A stretch of 22,253 nt of DNA from Bisporella sp. PMI_857 (taxonomy: Eukaryota; Ascomycota; Leotiomycetes; Helotiales; Helotiaceae), in contig JAJSPD010000203.1 in the NCBI GenBank assembly GCA_021307315.1, positions 1 through 22,253 of the forward strand, read 5' to 3'. Made by a program: the position numbers and the translations under genes. The notes below the pieces were generated by a model that saw nothing but the letters and a program-made list of their open reading frames with translations, made no database searches and was not told the DNA's origin. This document shows positions 9,907 through 18,807 of this stretch, piece by piece (positions within the stretch are counted from its first letter, which is position 1; each line of letters opens with the position of its first letter).

Positions 9907-11357
9907 ATGTCTGACTCTAAGGTCGAGGATACGAAAATCGAGGAGGCGAAGGCGGACGCTGCAGCTGTCGGCGAGAAGGCTGAGGAAAATATCGAGAGCG
10001 TGGATGCGACAGAAGATTTGAAGATGTCGGAGGAGACTGAGAAGAAATCAAAAACTTCTGGTCCCCGCAAGTATGAAGACGGAGTATTGAAGACATCAGC
10101 ACAGGAGGATACCAACCCAAAAGCGAACTCTAAGTACGATCCTTCAATTCTTCCAGAATCCAACGATGCTAGCCAAATTCGTGGCCAGGTCGCCTTCTAC
10201 TTTGGCAATTCAAATCTTCCAGACGACAAATACCTTTGGAATTTGACCGACGGTCCTGAAAACGTCCCAGTAGATCTCGATATTATCCTTAACTTCAAAC
10301 GTATGAAGCGCTTTAAGGACCGTTCCGTCGTTGTTGCAGCTCTCAAAGAGAGCACATTTCTTAATGTCACTGGCTCTGAAGGCGAAGAAAAGGTCAATCG
10401 CAAAGTCGCATACAATCCTGAGGCTGGTCAAGGTAGCAGAGAGCGTGACAACAGATCAATCTACGCCAAGGGATTTGGTAAGTTCACAATGCAACACTGT
10501 GTCTGATTTGGCATGGAGATCTGAAGCAGAACTGACTCCTCCAAGGTGATGAAGAAAAAGGTTCTCAATTTGATATCGAAGCTTTCTTCGTCCCATACGG
10601 TCCGATTGAATCTGTCCGACTTCGACGCACCGACAACAAGCTTTTCAAGGGCTCTGTCTTCGTCGAGTTCGACTCAGAAGACACAGCCAAAGCCTTTCTA
10701 GCTCTTGAGTAAGTGATACTTCCAGGACAAGGTTGACATTTCATGTATTCGAGATTAGAATACTAATCGCGAGACATTAGGCCAAAGCCTCTATGGAAGG
10801 GTGAACATACTCTCAAGATCATGAGTAAGGTAGAATATCAAGAAGCCAAGAACCAAGAGATCCGAGATGGCAAAATTCAGCCAAATGACACTCGAGGACG
10901 AGGACGAGGTCGTGGTCGAGGAGGTGATAGAGGAAGAGGTCGACGTGACAATCGTGATCGAGGTATTTATTCATATCCTGCTCATTATCCTCTAAACTTC
11001 ATTATTGGGACGGTTTGCTAACAACATGTAGGAGACCGCGATCCCGACGATTGGAAGAAGCGCCGGGAAGACGACCGCGCCAACGGCTTCAAGGACCGTA
11101 GAGGCGGCAGAAACGACAAGCGAGGAGGGCGAGGAGGGCGAGGAGGGCGTCGCGATGACCGAGGACCCCGCAACAACGATCGCAACCGCGAGCGCGAAGC
11201 CAAGGACTCCGAGACCAAGGCAGAAGTTACAGAGAATAGCAAGCCAACCGAAGCTCCTGAGTCCAACGAGAAGAAGCGGGCACGCGAGGATGATGGCGGT
11301 GAAGAGCCCGCAGCAAAGAAGATCGACACCAAGACCGAAGTCGTTGCTGCCTCTTGA
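9907..11357 (+). CDS. LHP1: La-family RNA-binding protein (Lhp1/Sla1 homologue)
   Basis: Four exons: 9907-10477, 10546-10708, 10781-10962, 11032-11357; introns are 68, 72 and 69 bp with CTGAC, TACTAATC and GCTAAC branch sites. The product has 413 residues. An acidic N-terminal tail (1-80) is followed by the La motif at about 85-168 (QVAFYFGNSNLPDDKYLW, RMKRFKDRSVVVAALK). One RRM at about 184-265 includes SIYAKGF, FFVPYGPIESVRLRR and GSVFVEF. An Arg/Gly-rich region at about 295-355 follows, and a bipartite nuclear signal lies near the end (KKRAREDDGGEEPAAKK). La proteins bind the 3' UUU-OH of new RNA polymerase III transcripts, protecting and folding pre-tRNAs in the nucleus. In the La motif the first of the two RNA-contacting tyrosines of human La is Phe here (F-Y instead of Y-Y), a mild change. 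The RGG tail is longer than in yeast Lhp1 and is common in filamentous fungi. Confidence 0.92.
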
Positions 11358-12039
11358 TACCCTTGGATTATCTATTGCGATTTGGCGTTCTGGGGGCATT
11401 TTTTTTCATAAAAGTCTCATGAAACGGCGGGCGGGACGATTCCTATACTGGCGGTTAGGGCTACTTGCGTTGTTTGCATATAAGTCCAAATAAAGGCATG
11501 GCGTGGGCATATTCTTGAGCTTTTGCGGTGTTTATAGAAGATGCCAAAATGTACAGTGTACCACATCTTGCCTCTTTCCTTCGTGCAACGTGACGAATCC
11601 ATGGCCGCTATGATTGTTCAGTAGCTTTAGCTTTACGGGAGTTCTATATCTATTCTTAGATAATTGCTAACGCCGTGACATTTTACATATACTCATTTGA
11701 GTATTTTTCTAGCGCTGTGCCAAAATATTGTGGACTAGTGGTGCATTAAAAAGGAAAAGTGCATTGTAAAACGGAGCTGCTTTGCAGATTTTCGTATCAA
11801 GTTGGAGAAGGTGCCATTTTCTACATCTGAGCCCATATTCTACAGCTATCCACACATACTCCATGAGCCATGTCAGCCCCTATGCATAATAACACAAGAA
11901 GATCTCAATAATACATCACCGCCAGTATTCCAAGCCGGGCGAACCACATCCTCTCATATCCTATATTCTTGTGTAAAACCATCCAGCCCCGGATGCCGCC
12001 AACTTTTAGATTTCCCCCAAAGCGCTATGCAGCACCAGA
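11358..12039. other. Convergent 3' spacer between La and mL44
   Basis: 680 AT-rich bases between convergent stop codons. AATAAA at 11489-11494, 132 bases after the La stop, is a likely poly(A) signal. I see no coding signal or structured RNA in the rest. Confidence 0.5.
11489..11494 (+). terminator. AATAAA poly(A)-type signal of the La gene
   Basis: A canonical hexamer 132 bases downstream of the La TGA, in a plausible position for 3' end formation. Confidence 0.35.
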
Positions 12040-13200
12040 TTAATGTATAATCTCCCCTAAATCAATATGCACCGGCTCCCACGGCTTCGTTCCCACCTCT
12101 TCCGTCTCGCTTGGCACCCGTGTGCTGTTTCCTGGGCTATACATATACCATGACTTCAATGCCACTACAGATGCTCGAAGTCGAGCTTCTAATAGATTGG
12201 GCGCTGCGCCTTCCCCCAGCTTCTCGTTCCCACTGAAAATCCCTACTACAAAGACTGGGTGCCGCGAATGCCGTCCCGTTTCGCTTAATATGCGCGCTAC
12301 TGGATACTCGAATTCCTCACGCTGACAAAGTCGCGCTAGTTCTCGTACTGGGTGCTGGAAGCGGAAGAGGGAGGAGATGTCGAGGTGTCGAGAGAGAATG
12401 TGATCTTGGACAAACGCTTTTGCGGCGTTACGTCCTGCATGTAGGTATATAGAGCCAACGACCGCTTTCACGAAGTTGGAGTATGCTGTCTCCGTCGGTT
12501 GTGGATTGGATACGCTAGCGTTTTCAGGGAACTTGATTTGATCTCCAAATTCGTCATCGTAAACATTTCGACTAGATATACCTCTTCGGAACCAATCTCT
12601 GTTGTCCGGTCGAGTCGAGGCTCCTAATGATGGGAGCGGAGATCCTGGTGTGACCTTGTTGAATTGGAGAAGACCAGGATCGACCTCCGAACCTGGGTAT
12701 GCAGCAGTTTCCACACCCCATTCCTTCCCTATCCTTGTGAGTGTCGGAGGACCATTGTATGCATATGTCGCTGCAAATAGGACTGTCATGGGCAATCGTG
12801 GGTAGTGGCACGTCAACCACTCAGCGACATAATAGCTCATTATGGGTCCCCCGACAAGCGCCAGAGAAGCATTGTTAAAGTCTGGACTTGGGTCTGCCGA
12901 TGGATCCACGAGGGTTCGAGCGAGGGTTTGGAGAGGAAGCTTTTGAGGTAAGGAGAGACGGGCGTGCAGCGCTGCAAGTTTTGCGGATCGAAGGGCAGCT
13001 GCAGGATATGGTGAAGGATGATTCGGGTTCGGCGTGAGGTCTGCTTCTAGATCCTCGAAGTTGTTCTTGGAAGCCGCTTGACTTGACTGTAATCTCCTAT
13101 TACCAAAAGCCTCTACTTGCTTCCACTGCCTCAAACAGCATGGTCTCGTGCGAGCAGACAGTAATTGACCACTCCATCTTTCCAACCGTAATCGCTTCAT
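12040..13200 (-). CDS. MRPL3: Mitochondrial large-subunit ribosomal protein mL44 (Mrpl3)
   Basis: Single exon, 386 residues. The first 45 residues (MKRLRLERWSGQLLSARTRP...RRLQSSQ) are rich in Arg, Ser and Gln with few acids, as in a mitochondrial presequence. An RNase III-like fold covers about residues 65-280: ALRSAKLAALHARLSLP, SLALVGGPIMSYYVAEWL, and AYSNFVKAVVGSIYLHAG. The acidic catalytic residues of true RNase III are not evident. A double-stranded-RNA-binding domain lies at about 290-365 (ARILSETGRHSRHPVFVVGI, then LGEGAAPNLLEARLRASVVAL). In yeast, Mrpl3 pairs with a second RNase III-like protein in the mitoribosome central protuberance region. It diverges from a complex I subunit gene across a 261-bp promoter. 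Confidence 0.88.
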   Translation of the reverse strand: MKRLRLERWSGQLLSARTRPCCLRQWKQVEAFGNRRLQSSQAASKNNFEDLEADLTPNPNHPSPYPAAALRSAKLAALHARLSLPQKLPLQTLARTLVDPSADPSPDFNNASLALVGGPIMSYYVAEWLTCHYPRLPMTVLFAATYAYNGPPTLTRIGKEWGVETAAYPGSEVDPGLLQFNKVTPGSPLPSLGASTRPDNRDWFRRGISSRNVYDDEFGDQIKFPENASVSNPQPTETAYSNFVKAVVGSIYLHAGRNAAKAFVQDHILSRHLDISSLFRFQHPVRELARLCQREEFEYPVARILSETGRHSRHPVFVVGIFSGNEKLGEGAAPNLLEARLRASVVALKSWYMYSPGNSTRVPSETEEVGTKPWEPVHIDLGEIIH

Positions 13201-13461
13201 CTGTGTAAATACAACCTCCCTAGCACTCAGCCCTGACGAACGCGATTATATAAAGGAAAATTGGCGAGTGTGGTTGTTGTTTAGTATTGTCCCTCCTTTC
13301 TCCCAAAATTTTGAAGCTCTTGTTAACAATGGTGATAATTGGATACTAGACCCATAGCCGCTTAGTCAGAAACACGCTACCAGCTTGGTCCCTTGCTCAA
13401 GCTTAACGTCGTCAAAATCAAGAAATCCTTAATACTCCGCTAAATCTAACAATCTAGCAAA
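13201..13461. promoter_or_regulatory. Divergent promoter between mL44 and the NDUFB4-like gene
   Basis: 261 bases between two divergent nuclear genes for mitochondrial proteins. An ATTGG (CCAAT on the minus strand) is present near 13336-13340. Shared control is inferred from the arrangement. Confidence 0.35.
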
Positions 13462-13900
13462 ATGGTAAGTCCAATTGGGTTCTCGTTACTAATTATTTGA
13501 ATTCTAACATTTGCGCAGGGCGGCGGCGGCAAGATTCCGTAAGTAAAAGACCGAATGCGATCACTCAACTCCCTCCGACCAGTTCCCTGACAATCATTCA
13601 GATACCCAAAGCATGTGTGGTCACCGGCAGGTGGATGGTACTCCAACCCAAAGAACTGGAAGTCGAATACTGCAGTGATGGGTGCAATTGGTCTTGCGAT
13701 CGTGGCCGGCATGTGGAAATTGAGTGCGGACCGAGAACACCGAGACAAGTTTCCAGCTGAAGGTCGATTCTACCCTAGCAGATAGTATGTATACTGTACA
13801 AGTATCCCCGAGGGCTATTTTCTAACATATGGGAAACAGTTGGAGCAGACAGGTTATTGAACACGACAAAGCTGAAGCTGCGAAGAAGGGACATTCATAG
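13462..13900 (+). CDS. Complex I accessory subunit, NDUFB4/B15-like (88 aa)
   Basis: Four exons: 13462-13464, 13519-13538, 13602-13784, 13840-13900; introns are 54, 63 and 55 bp, with CTAAC, CTGAC and CTAAC branch sites. The first coding exon is the ATG alone, followed directly by GTAAGT, and the second is only 20 bases. The joined product begins MGGGGKIPYPKHVW and continues SPAGGWYSNPKNW. A transmembrane helix follows at about 34-50 (AVMGAIGLAIVAGMWKL), then a charged tail (SADREHRDKFPAEGRFYPS). The pattern of NPKN, one hydrophobic helix and a DREHRDK-type tail resembles NDUFB4, a membrane-arm subunit of NADH:ubiquinone oxidoreductase in the inner mitochondrial membrane. I am confident that it is a real small gene of a conserved fungal family and less sure of the exact subunit name. 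Confidence 0.75.
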
Positions 13901-14613
13901 ACTGGACGTGTGGAGGGGCCCCAGACTGTACATATCTAGGAGTTACGGAATGGTCTATGATATGAAATAAATTACCGCGCTATGCTGTATATGAAATTCG
14001 CAGAAGCCTTGTGTGAAAATTACTGCTTACTTCTTTCTCATTTTCACTTCGTTGATTCAAGTAAATCTATAGCTGTGTGTTTTTCTATATCCCGCTATAT
14101 TTATTCTTTGAAGATATATAGCAACATATTACTGGTTAACCTAGAGGTTAGTTTCGTTGTTATTCTAAACTGTTTCAGATCAAGCTTCAATGATTGTTGT
14201 TACGGATGTATCAGAGCTTATAGCAAGGTATGAACCGTCGACTGATCTAGGCCACACAAATTTCGTGGATCTTGTTTACGTCTATATGGTGGCCATGTTC
14301 CGAAAGTTAACTATCCTCTTTACAAGTGCATCTGCTGATGGCGGTCAAGACCCGCTGTACAAGCGATGCGTGGAAGAAATCTTCTCGAGTTTCAATTGGA
14401 GATGACTTTTAGTAGAGATTAATATATTTACTGGCTTTGTCTTACAGCATCCACTTCGCAATTAAAATGCATATAGAGAGAAGAAGCGCGCAGCGGAATT
14501 AATCCGTATTGCTGCTTAAAAATATGTTTAAAATTCACAGCGGGAAAGCACTCCCAGAAAGGATACCCTATATGCTACATCGTCTAAACATACAATGACC
14601 ACGCTAATGACCT
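13901..14613. other. Convergent 3' spacer between the NDUFB4-like gene and CAP
   Basis: 713 AT-rich bases. AATAAA at 13966-13971 is 66 bases past the NDUFB4-like stop. A 71-codon open frame at 14190-14405 has protein-like composition near its end (DPLYKRCVEEIFSSFNW) but no recognisable domain or splice partner, so I do not call it a gene. Confidence 0.45.
13966..13971 (+). terminator. AATAAA poly(A)-type signal of the NDUFB4-like gene
   Basis: A hexamer 66 bases downstream of the stop codon. The position is reasonable for a fungal 3' end. Confidence 0.35.
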
Positions 14614-16486
14614 TTAACCGGCATGCTCCACAATCTCACTATTGATTTTGCCATCCTTTCCAATCCATGTGCGGATCTGCTCAGGCAGCGGAACTTCCTT
14701 GTAATCTTCTTCCTCACTAGTGGCGTCGATAACGTTGAGGTTGATACCTGAACACTTGCTAGAAAAAACCTCTGTGTTCATGGACGCCTTTCCAAGGTAT
14801 ACCTGTGCCCCATCGACTTGGTCCATCAAAATGGTTGGTAGAGTACCCATCACTTGGAGAGCGAAGTTGCTAGACTTGATCACGTCGATAGACGAAACCA
14901 AAGACTCCACGATCAGAGACAAACGAGGAGAGTTATCGATTGATATAGCATTTGCTTTTCCTTTTACAATGATAGTAGTTTTGTTGCAACGACTTATAAG
15001 TATAGAATGAGAAATTGATGCCTCAATTGTGATAGGCACAGATTCGTTATCATAATTTTCCTGTAGGGGGTCAGAATGGGCAAAATTATACCAATTATGA
15101 GAAAGACTTACGATGAACCACTTGTTCCCGTCAAGCTTTTTAATGGGAGGCTTCTTAGTTCGCATACTCTCTGGTTTTGGTTTCTTACCAGGTGCCGGGC
15201 TTTTGCCACGAGATATTGAGGATGAGCTGGACTGGCTATCACTTCGGGTAGGCACAGTTGCGCCAGCTCGTAGAGATGGGTTCTTATGTGTCATTTGGTC
15301 CGCGGTGACCTTCTTCAGACCTTTCGTCACAGCTTCGCCCCTGTTTAGTTCGGAGAAGACAGCATCTAGTCCAGAGGCTGCAGGGGCTGGCTTTGGAGCA
15401 CTGACACCCTCAAGAAGCAACGAAGGTGGTGGCGGTGGTCCAGGCGGAGGCGGAGGCGGTGGAGGACCGCCGACAGATGGCTGGGGCGAGCCCGACTGTT
15501 GCGAAGACTTCCACGCTTCTTCAAAAGACACCCCTTTAGCATTCCACGGAATGCCTTGTTCAAAAGTGTCTTTGGCGTACTCAGCAACGTCCTTGAAAAT
15601 TTGATAATATGCTTGAAGCCACTGGTGTTCCTTTGACTCCCTGGTATGTGTCAGCTTTGCTACTTAATCAGGTTAAGATGCTGTCCTACTTGTCCTTGAA
15701 CTCCTTCGCAACACGATTGCCGTTATAAAGCGCCGAGTTTTTTGACTCCTCTACGTGCTTATGGGGCTTAGGATCAACCGTCACCCACCACCCAAGCATA
15801 TCTGTACCATCAGCTACTGCGCTAAGTTGGTTGAAAGCCGGTGAACCTCTGTTGGCATTCTTTATGTCTCCAATTGCCAGCACGGAAGCCTGTATAGCTT
15901 TGAGTCCTTCGTTGTCCGGCGTAAAGTTCGGCTTCTTAGCCTTTGTAGATACCAAAATGAACCTCCGTTGCGCGGCGAACAATTCTCCCACCCTTGCGGC
16001 CTAGGCTATTGATTAATCAACATGTTCTTGAGCTTGAGCAGTGTTACCAACCTGTTTTGCAACTGGTCCACCTAAGACATTGCTGAGATCAGTAAATTTC
16101 TTCACAGACCCATTAATAACTGCGTCAAAGGCCTCCACAGACTCAGGTAATGGGTCTGCTTTTGGCTTGGGAGTTTCTTTGACTGTCGGCGGTACTGGTG
16201 GTTGCGGCGTTGGTAGAGGAGCAGGAGATGTGGCAGGTGCAGTTGGAGACACTCCATTTGATTTTGCAGGTTCGATTGTAGAAGATGCGATGTCCTCGAG
16301 CCTAGACGTAGCAGCCTCTAATCTATGGACGAAACTTGTCAGCAGATTTTGCGGAATTGTAAGAAACAGTTTGTCCATGATGAAAAGATGTTCGATCACT
16401 GTGGCAGTAGGTGCGGATAAGTGACAAAATAAACTTCCATACCGTTTGATCAAAGTAGTAAGGTTATGCATATTGTTCGCAGCCAT
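14614..16486 (-). CDS. SRV2: Adenylyl cyclase-associated protein CAP/Srv2
   Basis: Five exons on the minus strand: 16486..16443, 16322..16052, 16000..15690, 15640..15112, 15060..14614; introns are 120, 51, 49 and 51 bp. The product has 533 residues. The N-terminus MAANNMHNLTTLIKR joins LEAATSRLEDIA, the RLE motif that binds adenylyl cyclase and oligomerises. A Pro/Thr-rich linker leads to the helical folded domain (KKFTDLSNVLGGPVAKQ, GELFAAQRRFIL, LGWWVTVDPKPH, WNAKG). A polyproline tract (PPPPPPPGPPPPP) follows, then a WH2-like segment (LDAVFSELNRGEAVTKGLKK) and the C-terminal CARP beta-helix (KWFIENYDNESVPI onwards). CAP recycles cofilin-bound actin monomers and links Ras/cAMP signalling to the cytoskeleton. 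Intron 4 is 51 bp, in phase 0 and free of stop codons, so its retention would add 17 residues. The ATG at 16486 fits the family start; an upstream in-frame extension does not. Confidence 0.93.
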
Positions 16487-16907
16487 AATTGCGGCAGGAA
16501 CCCTCGAATGACGAGGTGTTCCAGATAATGGATGTAGAAAGAGGGAGCAAATCAACAAACTCTTGATGGAGCAATAGGCAATGGGAAAAGTAGATATTTA
16601 GGAAGCTGTAGAGGGGTCTTAAGAATGCAATGAGGCGGGAGGAAGATGTTGTAGCTTCTCTATAAAATTGTTACCTAGGATTAAACTGTTACCTGCTACT
16701 ACTGATTGCGAAGCTGTACTTTAAGGGGAAGCTCATTATTTACTGATGCCTAAGGCGTGAATCCAGAAGGCTGCGTCTCAATGTCTTGGCCACGTCCACA
16801 GCCAGTCAGCACACTAAGTATCAGCCTCGCTTCTGCGACAACGTTGACACACTACGCAAACTGTGTAAGAATGAAGTAAGAAGAAAAAAATATCATTAAT
16901 ACATAAC
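16487..16907. promoter_or_regulatory. Divergent promoter between CAP and the Mak32-like gene
   Basis: 421 bases between divergent ATGs. It is AT-rich next to the Mak32-like start, and its most distinct element is the near-palindrome at 16744-16757. No coding signal is visible. Confidence 0.4.
16744..16757 (+). promoter_or_regulatory. Near-palindrome TGATGCCTAAGGCG
   Basis: The core GCCTAAGGC (16748-16756) is a palindrome with a one-base centre. The 14-mer recurs with two changes as TGATGCCTTAGGCA upstream of the JmjC gene. In both cases it lies about 150-200 bases before the start codon and in the same orientation relative to the gene. A transcription-factor site is inferred; I cannot name the factor. 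Confidence 0.35.
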
Positions 16908-18807
16908 ATGGAAAACGAGAAGGAAGATGTTGCTCTGAAACAGGATATAGAATTCTGCACCCTGGGCATGTTTATCATTGGTAAGATTGCTTTCCTATGT
17001 TATGCGTGCCTTTACTTGTTATTTTCAGGCGATGTATAACAGCAAATGCCCAAGAGTCAGTTCTCTCCAGACTCCAAATTTTGCTTCCATCATCATCAAT
17101 ATCCGATCTCCTTCTATTTTCCCAACGTCTAACCCCAAGTTCGTGAAATCTTGCTTCTTTCATTCGCAGTCAGCCGACAAGACTCTTACGTGAAGCCCTG
17201 TCTTTAGCAGATGGTTAAGGTCAGTATGTATGCATATCATGTCCAAGTTGTATAGATGATGTTATACTGTGTCTTGACATGCAAGAAATGGATTAATTAT
17301 CTGAATATCAGGTAAGGTATAGCTGTGAGGATGATATTAAGAAGCTGTGTACAGAAAGCATGGATCCGTTTTCTCAAATTTGCCTTGCAAAGCATCAAGT
17401 ACTAGAATATATGGCACTCCCTCAGGCACCATGATAGCGCTTGAAGTCTTGTCATTTTTTGTTTCTAGGTGACCATTCATATCTGACTTTATATTTCAGA
17501 CGAAATACACTATCTTCCGCCTACACCATCTGTATACGACATCGTCGGTGGTGCTGGATGCTACTCCGCACTTGGAGCACGCCTGTTCTCTCCACCGCCA
17601 ATTTCACGCACAGTTTCCTGGATAGTCGATAAAGGATCAGATTTTCCATCATCTATTGACACTCAAATTCAGTCATGGCAAACATCATGTCTGATCCGCG
17701 AGGATATTTCACGTCCGACAACCAGGGGTTGGAACGGCTATGATGAGCATCAGCATCGAGCATTCAAATACACAACACCCAAATTACGACTCGACCAGAA
17801 TTCTTTAACGCCAGAGCTTCTATTTTCGAAGTCATTTCACCTCATCTGCTCGCCAACGCGATGTATCGATCTTGTAACCTCTATATTGCGTCGTCGCAAA
17901 GCAGCAAATCCAAGAGCAGAGAAACCCATATTTATCTGGGAGCCAGTTCCTGATCTCTGCACTCCCGATGAACTCCTCAATTGCACGAATGCGTTACCTT
18001 ATATTGACGTGTGCAGTCCCAACCACCAAGAATTGGCAGGATTTATGGGTGACTCGGACCAGGGAGTCGACCCAAGAACAGGTGAGGTCTCCACCGCTTT
18101 CGTAGAAGGAGCATGTGAGCAACTCCTAGGATCTATGCCATTACAGAGCTATACTCTAGTCGTCAGATGTGGTGCCAAAGGTTGCTATATCGCAAAAATG
18201 GGCGGGCGGTCAAGAAGAACGTCAGTCGTAAAGCGAAAGCGTCCCGCTAACCATGCAAGTCAGTAACAACCAGTTCCTTCAACCTTTAGAGCGGCTAAAA
18301 GCATTCACTTATCCATTGTATAGGAGGCGGTCTCACATTAGACATGGATATGGAGTCGCTATTTGCCGGTCTAGTCTCCTCAGACGGTACCATTGACTTT
18401 GAGCGCGATCGCCCAGCCATTGATCCGGGTATTGATAAGTGGGTACCAGCTTATTTCAAGCCGGAAAGGAAAGACCGTGTTATCGATCCCACCGGAGGTG
18501 GAAACGGGTTCCTTGGCGGTCTTGCAAGTGAGTAATAATCGCTTTGATCTCAGACAAAACTAAATCTTCTTCAGTCGCGCTAGCAAGAGGCAAAGAACCC
18601 GTCGAAGCCGCAGCATGGGGCAGCGTAGCAGCCAGTTTCTGCATCGAGCAAGTTGGCGTTCCAACCTTATCCACAGATGCCGAAGGTCGAGAAAAATGGA
18701 ACGGAGAATCAGTATCCGCACGTCTTCAAGAATTCATGGGCAGAATAGAGCGACCTGATGTTGTGGAGAGTGCTAGTGGGGAGATCGGAAAAATGAGCCT
18801 AGCATGA
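16908..18807 (+). CDS. Mak32-like PfkB/ribokinase-family protein
   Basis: Four exons: 16908-16980, 17500-18258, 18324-18527, 18575-18807; introns are 519, 65 and 47 bp. The product has 422 residues. Exon 1 (EFCTLGMFII) joins DEIHYLPPTP without a gap, as expected for this family, so the 519-bp intron is the simplest model even though it is far longer than any other here. Landmarks are the N-terminal VGGAGCYSALGARL and the central WEPVPDLCTPDEL and SPNHQELAGFMG. The signature DPTGGGNGFLGGLA starts at residue 332, and AAAWGSVAASFCIEQVG closes the fold. In PfkB kinases the signature is usually GAGD with a catalytic Asp; here Asn338 holds that place. To my knowledge the GGGN form is typical of Mak32-type proteins, named for a yeast gene needed to maintain killer dsRNA. 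Substrate and activity are unknown. Intron 2 uses the donor GTCAGT, which is not the usual sequence. Confidence 0.82.
16981..17499 (+). other. Unusually long intron (519 bp) of the Mak32-like gene
   Basis: The intron runs from GTAAGA to ATATTTCAG, with CTGAC near the 3' end (17483-17487). The other introns inferred in this window are 47-120 bp. It contains stops in all frames that would continue exon 1. It also carries a C/D-box-like arrangement on the minus strand (see findings). No transposon ends are evident. Confidence 0.6.

Noticed and set aside
11018..11399. Overlapping minus-strand open frames opposite the La C-terminus
   Set aside because: They mirror the repetitive Arg/Gly codons of the La tail and have no independent support.
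14190..14405. 71-codon open frame after the NDUFB4-like gene
   Set aside because: Part of it looks protein-like, but it sits in an AT-rich convergent 3' spacer, has no homology I can name, and no upstream exon is visible.
15113..15604. 163-codon open frame on the plus strand across CAP
   Set aside because: It is an antisense shadow of the polyproline and linker region; its Gly-rich run is the complement of the proline codons.
16975..17163. 62-codon minus-strand open frame in the long intron
   Set aside because: Short, with no domain, and it overlaps exon-intron sequence of the Mak32-like gene. The C/D-box-like pattern is a better reason to look at this stretch.
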